A stretch of 64,000 nt of DNA from Nocardioides ferulae (GCF_003660455.1 NZ_QZVR01000006.1:19942-83941), one strand, 5' to 3'; shown: positions 13,238 to 21,802, numbered from the stretch's first letter. Numbers and translations are program-made. The notes: generated by a model not told the origin, from the sequence alone.

Positions 13238-14023
13238 TCAGTCCCGCGAGTGGGCCCGCAACTCGTCGTCGGTGGTGTCGAAGCCGGCGATGTCGACGTC
13301 GGGCACCCCGTCGCCGTCGTTGTCGTCGCCACGCGGCCCGGAGGTGCGCTTGTGTCGCCACCACTCGTAGACCACCGGAACCACCGAGAGCGCCAGGATC
13401 GTGATGATCGCGTAGTCGATGTTGTCGCGCAGCCACGGCACCCGGGTGCCGAGGAAGTAGCCCAGCAGCGTGATGCTCACGACCCACAGCGCCGCGCCGA
13501 CCATGCTCCAGAGCATGAACCGGTGGCGGCTCATCCGGGTGACCCCGGCGACCACGGTGATGTAGGTGCGCACGAACGGCACGAACCGGCCGATCACCAG
13601 CGCCTTGTTGCCGTGCTTGTCGAAGAAGGCCTGGGTCTGGTCGAAGTACTTCTTCTTCAGGATCCGGCCCTCGCGGTGGTACAGCGGGGGACCGATCAGC
13701 CGGCCGATCTCGTAGCCGACCACGTTGCCGAAGAACGCCGCGCCGGTCAGCAGCGCCAGCGCGATCACCAGCTCGACCGGGGCGCCCGCGGCGAACAGGT
13801 CGATGTCCTCGGTGGCGATGAAGACGCCGAGGGAGAGCAGCAGCGTGTCACCGGGGAGGAACGGGAAGAACAGACCGCACTCGACGAAGACGATCGCCAG
13901 GCTCAGCCACAGGAGCTCCTCGCCGAACCGGTCCAGCAGGTAGTCGGGGTCCATCCAGTCCATCCCGAGCAGGAGGGGGTGGAGGAGATCCGGGAGACCG
14001 GACAGCAGGTCGAGCGCGGGCAC
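13238..14023 (-). CDS. DedA-family membrane protein (2) with DxDxDG tail
   Basis: 261 residues. The family marks are FFPFLPGDTLLLSLG, the GRxxGPPL helix, and GRFVPFVRTYITVVAGVTRM. The soluble C-terminus carries a D/N/G cluster (DDNDGDGVPDVD) that looks like a calcium-binding loop, unusual for DedA. I place the start at the GTG at 14023 because TACCGT lies exactly 6 bases before it; a GTG 7 codons upstream would put the -10 box inside the gene. Likely a lipid-carrier flippase; convergent with the first DedA gene. Confidence 0.87.
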   Translation of the reverse strand: MPALDLLSGLPDLLHPLLLGMDWMDPDYLLDRFGEELLWLSLAIVFVECGLFFPFLPGDTLLLSLGVFIATEDIDLFAAGAPVELVIALALLTGAAFFGNVVGYEIGRLIGPPLYHREGRILKKKYFDQTQAFFDKHGNKALVIGRFVPFVRTYITVVAGVTRMSRHRFMLWSMVGAALWVVSITLLGYFLGTRVPWLRDNIDYAIITILALSVVPVVYEWWRHKRTSGPRGDDNDGDGVPDVDIAGFDTTDDELRAHSRD

Positions 14024-14029
14024 CCCAGA

Positions 14030-14035
14030 ACGGTA
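14030..14035 (-). promoter_or_regulatory. -10 box of DedA (2), decides the start codon
   Basis: TACCGT on the minus strand with a 6-base spacer to the GTG at 14023. It argues against the upstream GTG at 14044. Confidence 0.55.
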
Positions 14036-14108
14036 CCTGGCCACGCCGACTCCGTGACCCGCGCCGGGGGAACACCGGGGTGCGGCTCAGGGAAGACCCC
14101 GGGATGAC

Positions 14109-14114
14109 TACTCT
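14109..14114 (+). promoter_or_regulatory. -10 box of the SpoU methylase gene (leaderless type)
   Basis: TACTCT, 6 bases before the GTG at 14121. Confidence 0.6.
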
Positions 14115-14120
14115 CGCCGC

Positions 14121-14831
14121 GTGCCCGACCAGCCCGACCGCCCGGAACCTGCCTCCGCGGCCCGGCGCGCGCCGTACGACCCGATGCCGCACGGGCCGGC
14201 CGAGGTCGGGGTGGGTCCCTGGGCGGGCCCGTGGCCCGACGACGAGCGCTACGACCCGGTGCTGCTGGCCGAGGGCGACCGGCGCAACGTCGTGGACCGC
14301 TACCGCTACTGGACGCTCGAGGCGATCGTGGCCGACCTCGACACCCGGCGCCACGACTTCCACGTGGCGATCGAGAACTGGCAGCACGACTTCAACATCG
14401 GCACGATCGTGCGCACGGCCAACGCGTTCCTGGCCGCCGAGGTGCACATCGTCGGCAACCGGCGGTGGAACCGCCGCGGGGCGATGGTCACCGACCGCTA
14501 CCAGCACGTACGCCACCACCCGGACGTCGAGGAGCTCTCCGGCTACCTCAAGGAGCGGCCGGGCGGTCCGGTGACCCTCCTCGGCATCGACAACCTCCCG
14601 GGCTCGGCGCATCTGGAGACGATGACGGTGCCGCGACGGGTCTGCTTCCTGTTCGGACAGGAGGGGCCCGGGCTCTCCGAAGGGGCCCGCGTGGCCTGCG
14701 ACGGCACCTTCTCGATCGCGCAGTTCGGGTCGACCCGCTCGATCAACGCCTCCGCGGCCGCCGCGATCGCGATGCACACCTGGATCCGGGAGCACGCCGA
14801 CCTGTCCGGCGACGACGCGTGGCGCGGCTGA
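14121..14831 (+). CDS. SpoU/TrmH-family RNA 2'-O-methyltransferase
   Basis: SPOUT-fold methylase using SAM on rRNA or tRNA; substrate not known. 236 residues: an acidic/Pro-rich N-terminal extension (1-75), then motif 1 (NIGTIVRTANAF), motif 2 (CFLFGQEGPGLSEG) and motif 3 (FSIAQFGSTRSINASAAAAI) forming the trefoil knot. Orthologues sit near pyrE in other actinobacteria. GTG start set by the -10 box 6 bases upstream. Convergent with the sigma factor gene. Confidence 0.92.
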   Translation: MPDQPDRPEPASAARRAPYDPMPHGPAEVGVGPWAGPWPDDERYDPVLLAEGDRRNVVDRYRYWTLEAIVADLDTRRHDFHVAIENWQHDFNIGTIVRTANAFLAAEVHIVGNRRWNRRGAMVTDRYQHVRHHPDVEELSGYLKERPGGPVTLLGIDNLPGSAHLETMTVPRRVCFLFGQEGPGLSEGARVACDGTFSIAQFGSTRSINASAAAAIAMHTWIREHADLSGDDAWRG

Positions 14832-14876
14832 GCCAGGCCACCGGCCGGCGCTGGGCCGACCCCGAGCAGGCGCGGG

Positions 14877-15365
14877 TCAACGGGCGGTCAGCACCGCCTG
14901 GAGTCGTTCGACGGCGCGGGAGGAGTGGCTCTTGACCGTGCCCGGCGCGATGCCGAGCTCGCGGGCGGTCTCCTCCACCGACAGGCCGAGCCAGTGCCGC
15001 AGCACCACCACCCGGCGCTGGGCCAGCGGCAGCGACTGCAGCGCGTCGAAGAGCGCCGAGCGCTCCTCCACCGGCAGCGGGTCCCGAGCCGACGGGTCGA
15101 GGCCGTCGAGACCGGGCCGTTCACGACGCCACGGCCGCCGGCTCTCGTCGATGTTCGCCTGCACCAGGATCTGCCGCACGTAGGCCTCCTCCCGGCCGTC
15201 GCGGTGCAGCCGCGGCCACGCGACGTACAGCTTGACCAGCGCGGTCTGCAGCAGGTCGTCGGCGCGGTGCCAGTCGCCGCACAGCGCATAGGCGATCCGG
15301 CGCAGGTGGGTCTGCCGCGCCGCGACGAAGTCGCTGAACTCCTCGTCTCGCGAGGCCCGGCTCAC
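14877..15365 (-). CDS. SigE-family RNA polymerase sigma factor
   Basis: Short group 4 (ECF-like) sigma factor, 162 residues. Region 2 (FVAARQTHLRRIAYALCGDWHRADDLLQ) recognises -10 DNA and core; region 4 (LPLAQRRVVVLRHWLGLSVEETARELG plus GTVKSHSSRAVERL) recognises -35 DNA. The GTG at 15365 sits exactly where an 84-bp tandem repeat ends; the frame stays open through the repeat but that part is not family-like. The gene follows a membrane protein gene on the same strand that may be its anti-sigma or sensor partner; the order (partner first) is reversed from the usual. Confidence 0.9.
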   Translation of the reverse strand: MSRASRDEEFSDFVAARQTHLRRIAYALCGDWHRADDLLQTALVKLYVAWPRLHRDGREEAYVRQILVQANIDESRRPWRRERPGLDGLDPSARDPLPVEERSALFDALQSLPLAQRRVVVLRHWLGLSVEETARELGIAPGTVKSHSSRAVERLQAVLTAR

Positions 15366-15532
15366 CGCACTGCCCCGTTCGCTCCCGGCTCGGCCGCAAC
15401 CGCACGGTGTGCTGCCGGCCCGCCGCCCCAGCGGCCTCGCGCTTCGCTCCGCACCGCCCCGTTCGCTCGCAGCTCGGCCGCAATCGGACTGTGTGCTGCC
15501 GGCCCGCCGCCCCAGCGGCCTCGCGCTTCGCT
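15365..15532. repeat. Two-copy 84-bp tandem repeat
   Basis: Units 15365-15448 and 15449-15532. The last about 40 bases of each unit, ending CCTCGCGCTTCGCT, are identical; differences are confined to a few positions in the front half. It fills the whole gap between two minus-strand genes, from the stop of the first to the start of the second. Confidence 0.9.
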
Positions 15533-16416
15533 CACCGGAGGCCCTCTCCGGAGGCGTACTGCCCGCGCGCCCACGAGAGCAGCTCGGCGAACGTGGCCCC
15601 CACCAGGTTCGCCGACGGGTCGTCGATCGGTGTGGTGACGACCTCCAGCACGCCGCCCTCGACCCGCCACACCACGAACAGCTCGCGCCGCTCCTCGCCG
15701 GCGCGCAGCAGCGCGGCACCGGTCGGGACACCGGGTGGGGCGAACCGGTCGCCGAGGCGCGGGTCGTCGGTGCGCTGCAGCACCTCGGTGCCGGAGGTCG
15801 GAACCACCTCGCCCTCGGCGGTCAGCCGCAGGGTGCCCGGCCAGCCGCTCGGGGCGCCGCTGCCCCCGCGGTCGACGCTCACCTGGTCGGCGACGTAGTG
15901 GGCGAAGTCGGCCCAGCCGTTGCTCGGCGTCGCCATGCTCGCGCCGAACTGCAGCCCCTCCTCCCCGGCCGCGCGGTCCAGCGTCAGGATCGCCCAGGTG
16001 CGCTGCCCGCGGAAGGTGAGGTCGAGCGCGTCGGAGCGTTCGGGCGGCACGAAGTCGTAGGGGTTCTCGATCCGCTCGTGCACCTCGACGCCCGGGCGCA
16101 CCTGGAGGGTGCCGTCGTCGGCGTAGCGGACCACCTCGCCCTTCGACCACTCCTCGTCCACCGCCGGGACCGACGTCGGGGAGGGCATCGGCGACGGATC
16201 GGCGGCGATCTCACTGGTGCTGCGCCCCTGGCCTCCGGGCGAGCTCACGGCGAAGCCCGTGCCCAACACCGCGGCGACCGCGACGGCCCCGGCCAGCGCG
16301 GAGACCCGGCGGCGCCGCAGCGCACGCCGGCCGGCCCCCAGCGTCACCTCGACCGGTCGGTGTGCTGGGCCGCTGCCGAACGCGGCGTCCAGCTCGTCGT
16401 GCAGGGTGTCGGTCAT
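15532..16416 (-). CDS. Single-pass membrane protein, likely partner of the SigE-type sigma factor
   Basis: 294 residues. A short cytosolic part with an Arg-rich stretch (RRALRRRR) is followed by one membrane helix (about 38-58), a Ser/Pro linker and about 210 outside residues with no known family found by eye. There is no zinc anti-sigma (HxxxCxxC) motif. It is transcribed just ahead of the sigma factor gene, with the 84-bp repeats between. An ECF-like promoter (TGACAACC-N16-CGTATC) lies upstream, so the pair may be autoregulated. Role as sensor or anti-sigma is inferred from context. Confidence 0.75.
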   Translation of the reverse strand: MTDTLHDELDAAFGSGPAHRPVEVTLGAGRRALRRRRVSALAGAVAVAAVLGTGFAVSSPGGQGRSTSEIAADPSPMPSPTSVPAVDEEWSKGEVVRYADDGTLQVRPGVEVHERIENPYDFVPPERSDALDLTFRGQRTWAILTLDRAAGEEGLQFGASMATPSNGWADFAHYVADQVSVDRGGSGAPSGWPGTLRLTAEGEVVPTSGTEVLQRTDDPRLGDRFAPPGVPTGAALLRAGEERRELFVVWRVEGGVLEVVTTPIDDPSANLVGATFAELLSWARGQYASGEGLR

Positions 16417-16454
16417 GGTTCGCTCCGTCTCGTGAGTCTCAGGCTCTCACCGGT

Positions 16455-16484
16455 GATACGGAACGCGGCGTCGTCAGGTTGTCA
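16455..16484 (-). promoter_or_regulatory. ECF-type promoter candidate of the sigma-factor operon
   Basis: Minus strand TGACAACC (16477-16484), 16-base spacer, CGTATC (16455-16460). The AACC/CGT pair with this spacing is the usual shape of ECF promoters and suggests that the sigma factor transcribes its own operon. Confidence 0.5.
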
Positions 16485-16526
16485 CCAGCCGTGAGGAGGA
16501 CGCGGCAACAGGGATCCAGGTTCGGT

Positions 16527-18680
16527 TCAGGCCCTCCGGCGGCACGGCGCGAGGTCGAGGCGCAGCCGCTCGCCGCGGTCGATGAAGACCCGCTCCCGCT
16601 GGAGCACCCGGCCCTCCACCTCGCACGTGAACGTGTAGCTCTCCCGGTGGCCGGCGGTGGTGTGGGTGCGCGCTCGGAAGAGCGACTCGGTCAGCGTGTA
16701 GGACGGGGAGAGCGAGGCGTAGTTCGTCACCCGGACCACGTAGCGTCCGGCCGCGGCGGACGGCACCTCCACCGACTCCTTCTCGCCGGGCGCGTTGCCG
16801 GAGGAGCCGACCTCGACCAGCTCGTCACCTTCCTTGCGGAAGACCGTCAGATCCAGGTCGTCGGGCGTGGGCCAGTCGAGGTCGATGCGCCAGACGTCGA
16901 CGGCCTCGTCGAGCACCACCTCGTGGTCGGTGTGCTCGCCCGGGCCGGCGACGGCGCCCTCGGTGGTGCGGGTGTCGTAGGGCTCGGTCGCGAGCTCGGT
17001 GTAGCTGCGCGGCTGCACGACCGGCCGGGTCGAGGGGTTCACCACCCACGAGAACCGGCCGCGCGGCTCGATGGCGGTGTCGACCCCGTCGGCGAAGGAC
17101 CCGGCCCAGGTCGGGGTCTCGAACGACTTGGTCAAGCGCAGGGTGGCGCCTCGCGGGGCCCGGCCGCTGATCACGCCGCTGTACGCCGTGTCGACGGCGT
17201 GCTCGAGGGCGATCAGGTAGGCCTCCCGGTTGCCCTTGCCGGCGTGCTCGCCCGCGCCGAGGTACTCGTCGACGACCTCGGGGAACGGCGGGTGGAACTC
17301 GTTGGCGCCGATCTCGAAGGTGTAGCCGAAGCCGCCGGTCGCGTTGTAGGACCAGTCCTCGGTGGTGCCGGTCGTGTCGTAGAGCTGCCAGCCGTGGATG
17401 TTGGCGTAGCCGTTCTGGGCGGCCATCTTGGCGCCGAGCCGCTTGAGCGCCGACTCGTCGGGGGCGTCGCCGACCGGCTTGCCGTCGGGGCCGAGCGTGG
17501 CCGGGTTGACCCCGTTCGGGCGGAGGATGAGGTTCGAGAAGGTGTGGTTGCTGATCATCATCGTGACCTGCCGGCTGGCGATCAGGTCGCGCACGTTCTG
17601 GGTCTCCGGCTCGGAGAACGGCGCGGCGCCGCGGTAGGTCGGGTCGAGGATGCCCGCCCCGACCTCGCCGGCGTCCGGCGTGGGGCCGGCCGCCCCCGGC
17701 CCGCCCCAGAAGCCGCCGTAGTTGCGGTTGAGGTCGACGCCGCTGCCGAAGCCGCCGTTGCTGTTGAGGGTCAGCACGCAGCTGCCGTCGGAGGTGTCCT
17801 GGCCGTCGACGATGCGGCAGTTCTTGCGCTTGTAGGCCTGGCCGACCGTCGCCAGCACCGACAGCGACCCGTCGAGCGGGTCGTAGTCGTTGAGCGCCCG
17901 CAGGTCGAGGAACTCGCCGTCGGTGCGAGAGAGGTGGAAGCCGTCGACGTTGACCACCGGCACCACCACGACCCGCGCCCGGCGCAGCAGCCGGGTGATC
18001 CGGGGGTCTCGGCCGTAGTTGTCGGCCAGGTCGATCGCGAACTCCATCGCGAGCTCGCCCGAGGGCCACTCGCGGGCGTGGTGGACGCCGAGCAACACGA
18101 ACGTCGGCTGGCCGGTCAGCCCGCGACGCACGCCGCGGCCGATCTCGACGGCGTGGATCGCTCGCCCGTCGAGGCTGGGCCGCGGCAGCGTGAACGTGCG
18201 CACGATCCGTCGGTGCCGCTCGGCGAGCTCGGCCATGTCGGACTCGTAGTCGGCCAGGGTGCGGTAGCCCACGCGGCCCGACGGCAGCGGGGAGCGGGCG
18301 ACCCGGGCGGCGTACCGCTCGTTGGCGGCGGCGACCTCGAGGCTGCGGGCGATGAGGTCGGGGATCCGCACGTCGTGGTCGAAGCCGGCCGCGGCGAGCC
18401 GGGCCAGGTCCAGGGGCGTGTGCAGCACGACCTCGACGTAGTCGTGGCCGGCGTGCTCGGTGAGGTCCAGGCCGAGCCGGGTGAGCCGCTGCTTGTCGGC
18501 CGCCGTCGGGGTCGCGACGGTGACCAGCTGGGGACGGAACACCTCGCCGACCGGTCCGGCCGCGCTCGTGCCGGGGGCGCTCAGCTGACCGGCGCCGAGG
18601 GCGGCGACCAGGAGCGCGCCGGCCACGAGGCGAGCGCTGCGGCGCCGGAGCGGGGACCGGCGGGACGGCCGACGGGACAT
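16527..18680 (-). CDS. Secreted zinc carboxypeptidase, M14 family
   Basis: 717 residues. Signal peptide 1-40 (Arg-rich start, hydrophobic core, end near SAAG). An N-terminal propeptide-like part precedes the M14 domain (about 125-480): zinc ligands H201 and E204 in HHAREWPSG, third ligand H379 in SNHTFSNL, catalytic E456 in YTFEIGANEFHP, and the arginine/asparagine pair in VDLNRNYGG. The last ~130 residues (DVWRIDLDWPTPDDLDLTVF) look like a beta-sandwich pre-peptidase/PPC domain. Removes C-terminal residues from peptides outside the cell. Divergent from the aldolase gene. Confidence 0.92.
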   Translation of the reverse strand: MSRRPSRRSPLRRRSARLVAGALLVAALGAGQLSAPGTSAAGPVGEVFRPQLVTVATPTAADKQRLTRLGLDLTEHAGHDYVEVVLHTPLDLARLAAAGFDHDVRIPDLIARSLEVAAANERYAARVARSPLPSGRVGYRTLADYESDMAELAERHRRIVRTFTLPRPSLDGRAIHAVEIGRGVRRGLTGQPTFVLLGVHHAREWPSGELAMEFAIDLADNYGRDPRITRLLRRARVVVVPVVNVDGFHLSRTDGEFLDLRALNDYDPLDGSLSVLATVGQAYKRKNCRIVDGQDTSDGSCVLTLNSNGGFGSGVDLNRNYGGFWGGPGAAGPTPDAGEVGAGILDPTYRGAAPFSEPETQNVRDLIASRQVTMMISNHTFSNLILRPNGVNPATLGPDGKPVGDAPDESALKRLGAKMAAQNGYANIHGWQLYDTTGTTEDWSYNATGGFGYTFEIGANEFHPPFPEVVDEYLGAGEHAGKGNREAYLIALEHAVDTAYSGVISGRAPRGATLRLTKSFETPTWAGSFADGVDTAIEPRGRFSWVVNPSTRPVVQPRSYTELATEPYDTRTTEGAVAGPGEHTDHEVVLDEAVDVWRIDLDWPTPDDLDLTVFRKEGDELVEVGSSGNAPGEKESVEVPSAAAGRYVVRVTNYASLSPSYTLTESLFRARTHTTAGHRESYTFTCEVEGRVLQRERVFIDRGERLRLDLAPCRRRA

Positions 18681-18842
18681 GGGGACCTCCAGGGCGTGGG
18701 TGTGCCCGGGTCAACGCCACTGCCCCGCGGATGTCACGCCCGTCCGGGCGTGCGCGGGACCGGTCGAGGAGTGCTCCAGAGGGCCGGCCGGGTCCCGCCA
18801 GCTTGGGACCAATGACCCGTGGGGGGCCGCTCGAGCAGCCAC

Positions 18843-18848
18843 TAGGGT
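18843..18848 (+). promoter_or_regulatory. -10 box of fba
   Basis: TAGGGT about 52 bases before the ATG; the leader of roughly 45 bases ends with GAGGAG at 18886-18891, a normal ribosome-binding site. Confidence 0.5.
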
Positions 18849-18900
18849 GGTCGGAGACGTCCGTGAAGTGTCCTGCCCGGAATCCGAGGAGCAAATCCGC

Positions 18901-19932
18901 ATGCCCATCGTCACCCCTGAGAAGTACGCCGAGATGCTGGACGCCGCGAAGGGCGGCGCCTACGCGTTCCCCGCGATCAACGTGTCGTCGTCGCAGACCC
19001 TGAACGCGGCCCTCAAGGGCTTCGCCGACGCGGGCTCCGACGGCATCATCCAGGTCTCGACCGGCGGCGCGGAGTACCTCTCCGGCCCGACGGTCAAGGA
19101 CATGGTCGCCGGCTCGGTGGCGTTCGCCGCCTACGCCCGCGAGGTCGCGAAGAACTACCCGGTCAACATCGCGCTGCACACCGACCACTGCCCGAAGAAC
19201 AAGCTCGACGGGTTCGTCCGGCCGCTGCTGGCGATCTCCGAGGAGCGGGTCGCACGCGGCGAGGAGCCGCTGTTCCAGTCGCACATGTGGGACGGCTCCG
19301 CCGTGCCGCTGGACGAGAACCTCAGCATCGCCACCGAGCTGCTCGAGCGCTGCGTGAAGGCCAAGATCATCCTCGAGATCGAGGTCGGCGTGGTCGGCGG
19401 CGAGGAGGACGGCGTCGCCAACGAGATCAACGACAAGCTCTACTCCACCCCGGCCGACGCGCTGGCGACCGTGAAGGCCCTCGGCGCCGGCGAGCGCGGC
19501 TACTACATGACGGCGCTGACCTTCGGCAACGTGCACGGCGTCTACAAGCCGGGCAACGTCAAGCTGCGCCCCGAGGTGCTCAAGGACGCCCAGGACGCGG
19601 TCGTCGCCGAGCTCGGCCTCGAGGCCGGCGCCAAGCCCTTCCACCTGGTCTTCCACGGTGGCTCCGGCTCGCTGCCCGAGGAGATCGCCGCGGCGGTCGA
19701 CTACGGCGTGGTGAAGATGAACGTCGACACCGACACCCAGTACGCCTTCACCCGCCCGGTGGCCGCGCACATGTTCCAGAACTACGACGGCGTGCTGAAG
19801 ATCGACGGCGAGGTCGGCAACAAGAAGCAGTACGACCCGCGCGCCTGGGGCAAGGCGGGCGAGGCCGGCATGGCCGCCCGCGTGGTCGAGGCCTGCGAGA
19901 ACCTGCGCTCGGCCGGCAAGACGCTGGGCTGA
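18901..19932 (+). CDS. fba: Class II fructose-bisphosphate aldolase
   Basis: Splits fructose 1,6-bisphosphate into DHAP and glyceraldehyde 3-phosphate, and the reverse. 343 residues, usual length. Zinc/active-site HTDH at 93-96, the EIEVGVVGGEEDG segment, GNVHGVY and the phosphate-binding FHGGSGS are all present. ATG preceded by GAGGAG. In Mycobacterium fba also lies in the dnaK-purA region. Followed by a strong hairpin terminator. Confidence 0.97.
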   Translation: MPIVTPEKYAEMLDAAKGGAYAFPAINVSSSQTLNAALKGFADAGSDGIIQVSTGGAEYLSGPTVKDMVAGSVAFAAYAREVAKNYPVNIALHTDHCPKNKLDGFVRPLLAISEERVARGEEPLFQSHMWDGSAVPLDENLSIATELLERCVKAKIILEIEVGVVGGEEDGVANEINDKLYSTPADALATVKALGAGERGYYMTALTFGNVHGVYKPGNVKLRPEVLKDAQDAVVAELGLEAGAKPFHLVFHGGSGSLPEEIAAAVDYGVVKMNVDTDTQYAFTRPVAAHMFQNYDGVLKIDGEVGNKKQYDPRAWGKAGEAGMAARVVEACENLRSAGKTLG

Positions 19933-19960
19933 TCCGCCGCTCGCGGCTCGCCGCTTCCGC

Positions 19961-19992
19961 ACCGACCCGCTCCCCGCTGGGGGCGGGTCGGT
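19961..19992 (+). terminator. Terminator of fba
   Basis: ACCGACCCGC pairs with GCGGGTCGGT over 10 bp; the loop itself contains CCCC/GGGG. CGCATTT follows. About 30 bases after the fba stop. Confidence 0.7.
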
Positions 19993-20021
19993 CGCATTTC
20001 CGGACCCGCGACCGAAACCCT

Positions 20022-20050
20022 GGACGTACGTCCGAAGTTCGTCCTAGGCT
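20022..20050. promoter_or_regulatory. Palindromic operator and -10 box in front of the hydrolase gene
   Basis: GGACGTACGTCC (20022-20033) is a perfect 12-bp palindrome; TAGGCT (20045-20050) is a -10 box, so the palindrome lies in the -35 region. The TetR-type regulator encoded just after the hydrolase is the likely ligand. Confidence 0.55.
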
Positions 20051-20081
20051 CCGTCTCCACCGTCCGAGCAGAGGAGCCCCG

Positions 20082-21209
20082 ATGTCGCCCGACCCCCGCC
20101 CCTGGCGCGACCGCCTGGCCCGCACCACCGCCCGCACCGTCGTCCGGACCCTGGGTGGCCTGCCCCGTCCGGTGCAGCGCCTGATCGCCGGCCGCCCCCT
20201 GCGCATCGACGGCCAGGAGTTGCACGTCGAGGCACAGGTCGGGATGCGGCTGCTCTCGCTGGCGGTCACCGAGACCTTCGAGACGCTCCCGCTCGAGCGG
20301 GGCCGCGAGCAGATCGAGGACGAGGCCTGGATCTTCGGCTACGACTGGCCGGTCGGGTCGGTCGAGGAGCTCCTCATCCCGGGGCCGGCGGGGCCGATCC
20401 CGGCACGGGTCTACCGCCCCGCCGGGGCCACCGGCACCACCCCGGGGCTGGTCTACCTGCACGGCGGCGGCTGGGTGCTCGGCGGCCTCGGCAGCGGCGA
20501 CTCGGTCTCCCGCTTCCTGACCGCGCACGCCGGGGTCACGGTGGTTTCGGTCGACTACCGCCTCGCCCCCGAGCACCCGTTCCCGGCCGGCCTGGACGAC
20601 GTGCGGGCGGCCTTCGCGCACGTGGTCGCGCACGCCGCCGAGCTCGGGCTCGACCCCACCCGGATCGCCATCGGTGGCGAGAGCGCGGGGGGAAATCTGG
20701 CCGCGGTCGCCGCCGTCGAGGCGGCCCGGGCCCGGCGCGACCACCCGGACGCACCACTGCCCGCGGCCCAGTTGCTGTTCATGCCGGTGACCGACCTGTC
20801 CACCAAGCACCCGTCGTACCGGCTGTTCTCCGACGGCCTCTTCCTCACCGAGGCCCAGATGGACTGGTACCGCGACCACTACCTCGCCGACCCCGCCCAG
20901 GTGAGCGACCCCCGAGTCTCCCCGCTGCTGGCCACCGACCTGCCCGAGCTCGCCGCCCACGTGGCGCCGGCGCTGGTCGCGGTGGCCGGCTTCGACGTGC
21001 TGCGCGACGAGGGTGAGGCGTACGCCGCGTTGCTCGCGGCCGCCGGCGTGCCGGTCACGCTGCGCCGTCACGCCGGCATCACCCACGGCCTGGTGAACGC
21101 CACCGGCGTCGGCCGGGCCGCCCGAGACACGCTGCTGGAGACCGCCGGGGCGCTGCGGGTGCTGCTCGCCCCGGGTCGTGGCTCCGGTCAGCCGGACGCG
21201 GACAGGTAG
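20082..21209 (+). CDS. Alpha/beta hydrolase of the hormone-sensitive-lipase group
   Basis: 375 residues. Oxyanion motif YLHGGGWVLGG, nucleophile elbow GGESAGGNLAA, and late Asp and His (AGFDVLRDEGEAY, HAGITHGLV) complete the triad. Likely a cytosolic esterase or lipase; substrate unknown. ATG preceded by GAGGAG. A palindromic operator overlaps its promoter. Its last 22 bases overlap, tail to tail, the end of the TetR-type gene, a hint that the two form a control pair. Confidence 0.9.
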   Translation: MSPDPRPWRDRLARTTARTVVRTLGGLPRPVQRLIAGRPLRIDGQELHVEAQVGMRLLSLAVTETFETLPLERGREQIEDEAWIFGYDWPVGSVEELLIPGPAGPIPARVYRPAGATGTTPGLVYLHGGGWVLGGLGSGDSVSRFLTAHAGVTVVSVDYRLAPEHPFPAGLDDVRAAFAHVVAHAAELGLDPTRIAIGGESAGGNLAAVAAVEAARARRDHPDAPLPAAQLLFMPVTDLSTKHPSYRLFSDGLFLTEAQMDWYRDHYLADPAQVSDPRVSPLLATDLPELAAHVAPALVAVAGFDVLRDEGEAYAALLAAAGVPVTLRRHAGITHGLVNATGVGRAARDTLLETAGALRVLLAPGRGSGQPDADR

Positions 21210-21790
21210 GACTCCAGCAGCCGGGTCAGCGCCGAGGCCAGCGCGTCGGCGTCCTCGTCATCGCGGGGCCAGGCGATCCGGTGCAGCGCGAACCCGTCGA
21301 TGACCGCCACGAACTGCCGGGCGGCGCCCGGCGCGTCGGCCACCCCCACGGCGGCCAACGCGGCCGCGGTGGCCTCCTCGAAGCCGAGCATGATCGCCCG
21401 CACCGCCGGTCGCAGGTCGGGCCGGCGGCTGGTCGCCAGGTAGGCCTCGAACTGGACCAGCACCAGCTGCGGTGAGGCGGCCGCGAGCAGCCGGACCAGG
21501 CGCTCGGCCAGCTCGCGGCGGTCGAGAGCGCCGCCGGCCGCGTCGGCGACCACCGCGTCGACGGAGGCCCGGACCCGGTCGGCGATCTCGGTGACCGCGG
21601 CGCCGATCAGCTCGTCGAGCGAGCCGAAGAAGTAGCTGGTGGTCGACAGCGGCACCCCGGCGCGGGCCGCGACCGACCGGTGCGTCACCCCCTCGAGACC
21701 TCGCTCGGCGATCACCTCGATGGCGGCCTCCACCAGCTTCGCGCGGCGAGCCTGGCCGCGGGCGTAATGGGTCTGGGGGCGGGCCGGCAC
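21188..21790 (-). CDS. TetR-family regulator
   Basis: 200 residues: N-terminal helix-turn-helix (LVEAAIEVIAERGLEGVTHR, VAARAGVPLSTTSYFFGSLD) and an all-helical ligand domain resembling TetR_C_6-type regulators. GTG start with TAGTTT exactly 6 bases upstream, so leaderless. Likely controls the convergent hydrolase through the GGACGTACGTCC palindrome; ligand unknown. Confidence 0.92.
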   Translation of the reverse strand: MPARPQTHYARGQARRAKLVEAAIEVIAERGLEGVTHRSVAARAGVPLSTTSYFFGSLDELIGAAVTEIADRVRASVDAVVADAAGGALDRRELAERLVRLLAAASPQLVLVQFEAYLATSRRPDLRPAVRAIMLGFEEATAAALAAVGVADAPGAARQFVAVIDGFALHRIAWPRDDEDADALASALTRLLESYLSASG

Positions 21791-21796
21791 GCCCCC

Positions 21797-21802
21797 AAAC
21801 TA
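21797..21802 (-). promoter_or_regulatory. -10 box of the TetR gene (leaderless type)
   Basis: TAGTTT on the minus strand, 6-base spacer to the GTG at 21790. Confidence 0.6.

Noticed and set aside
14023..14044. Upstream GTG as start of DedA (2)
   Set aside because: The -10 box TACCGT would fall inside the gene; the GTG at 14023 has the 6-base spacer seen elsewhere.
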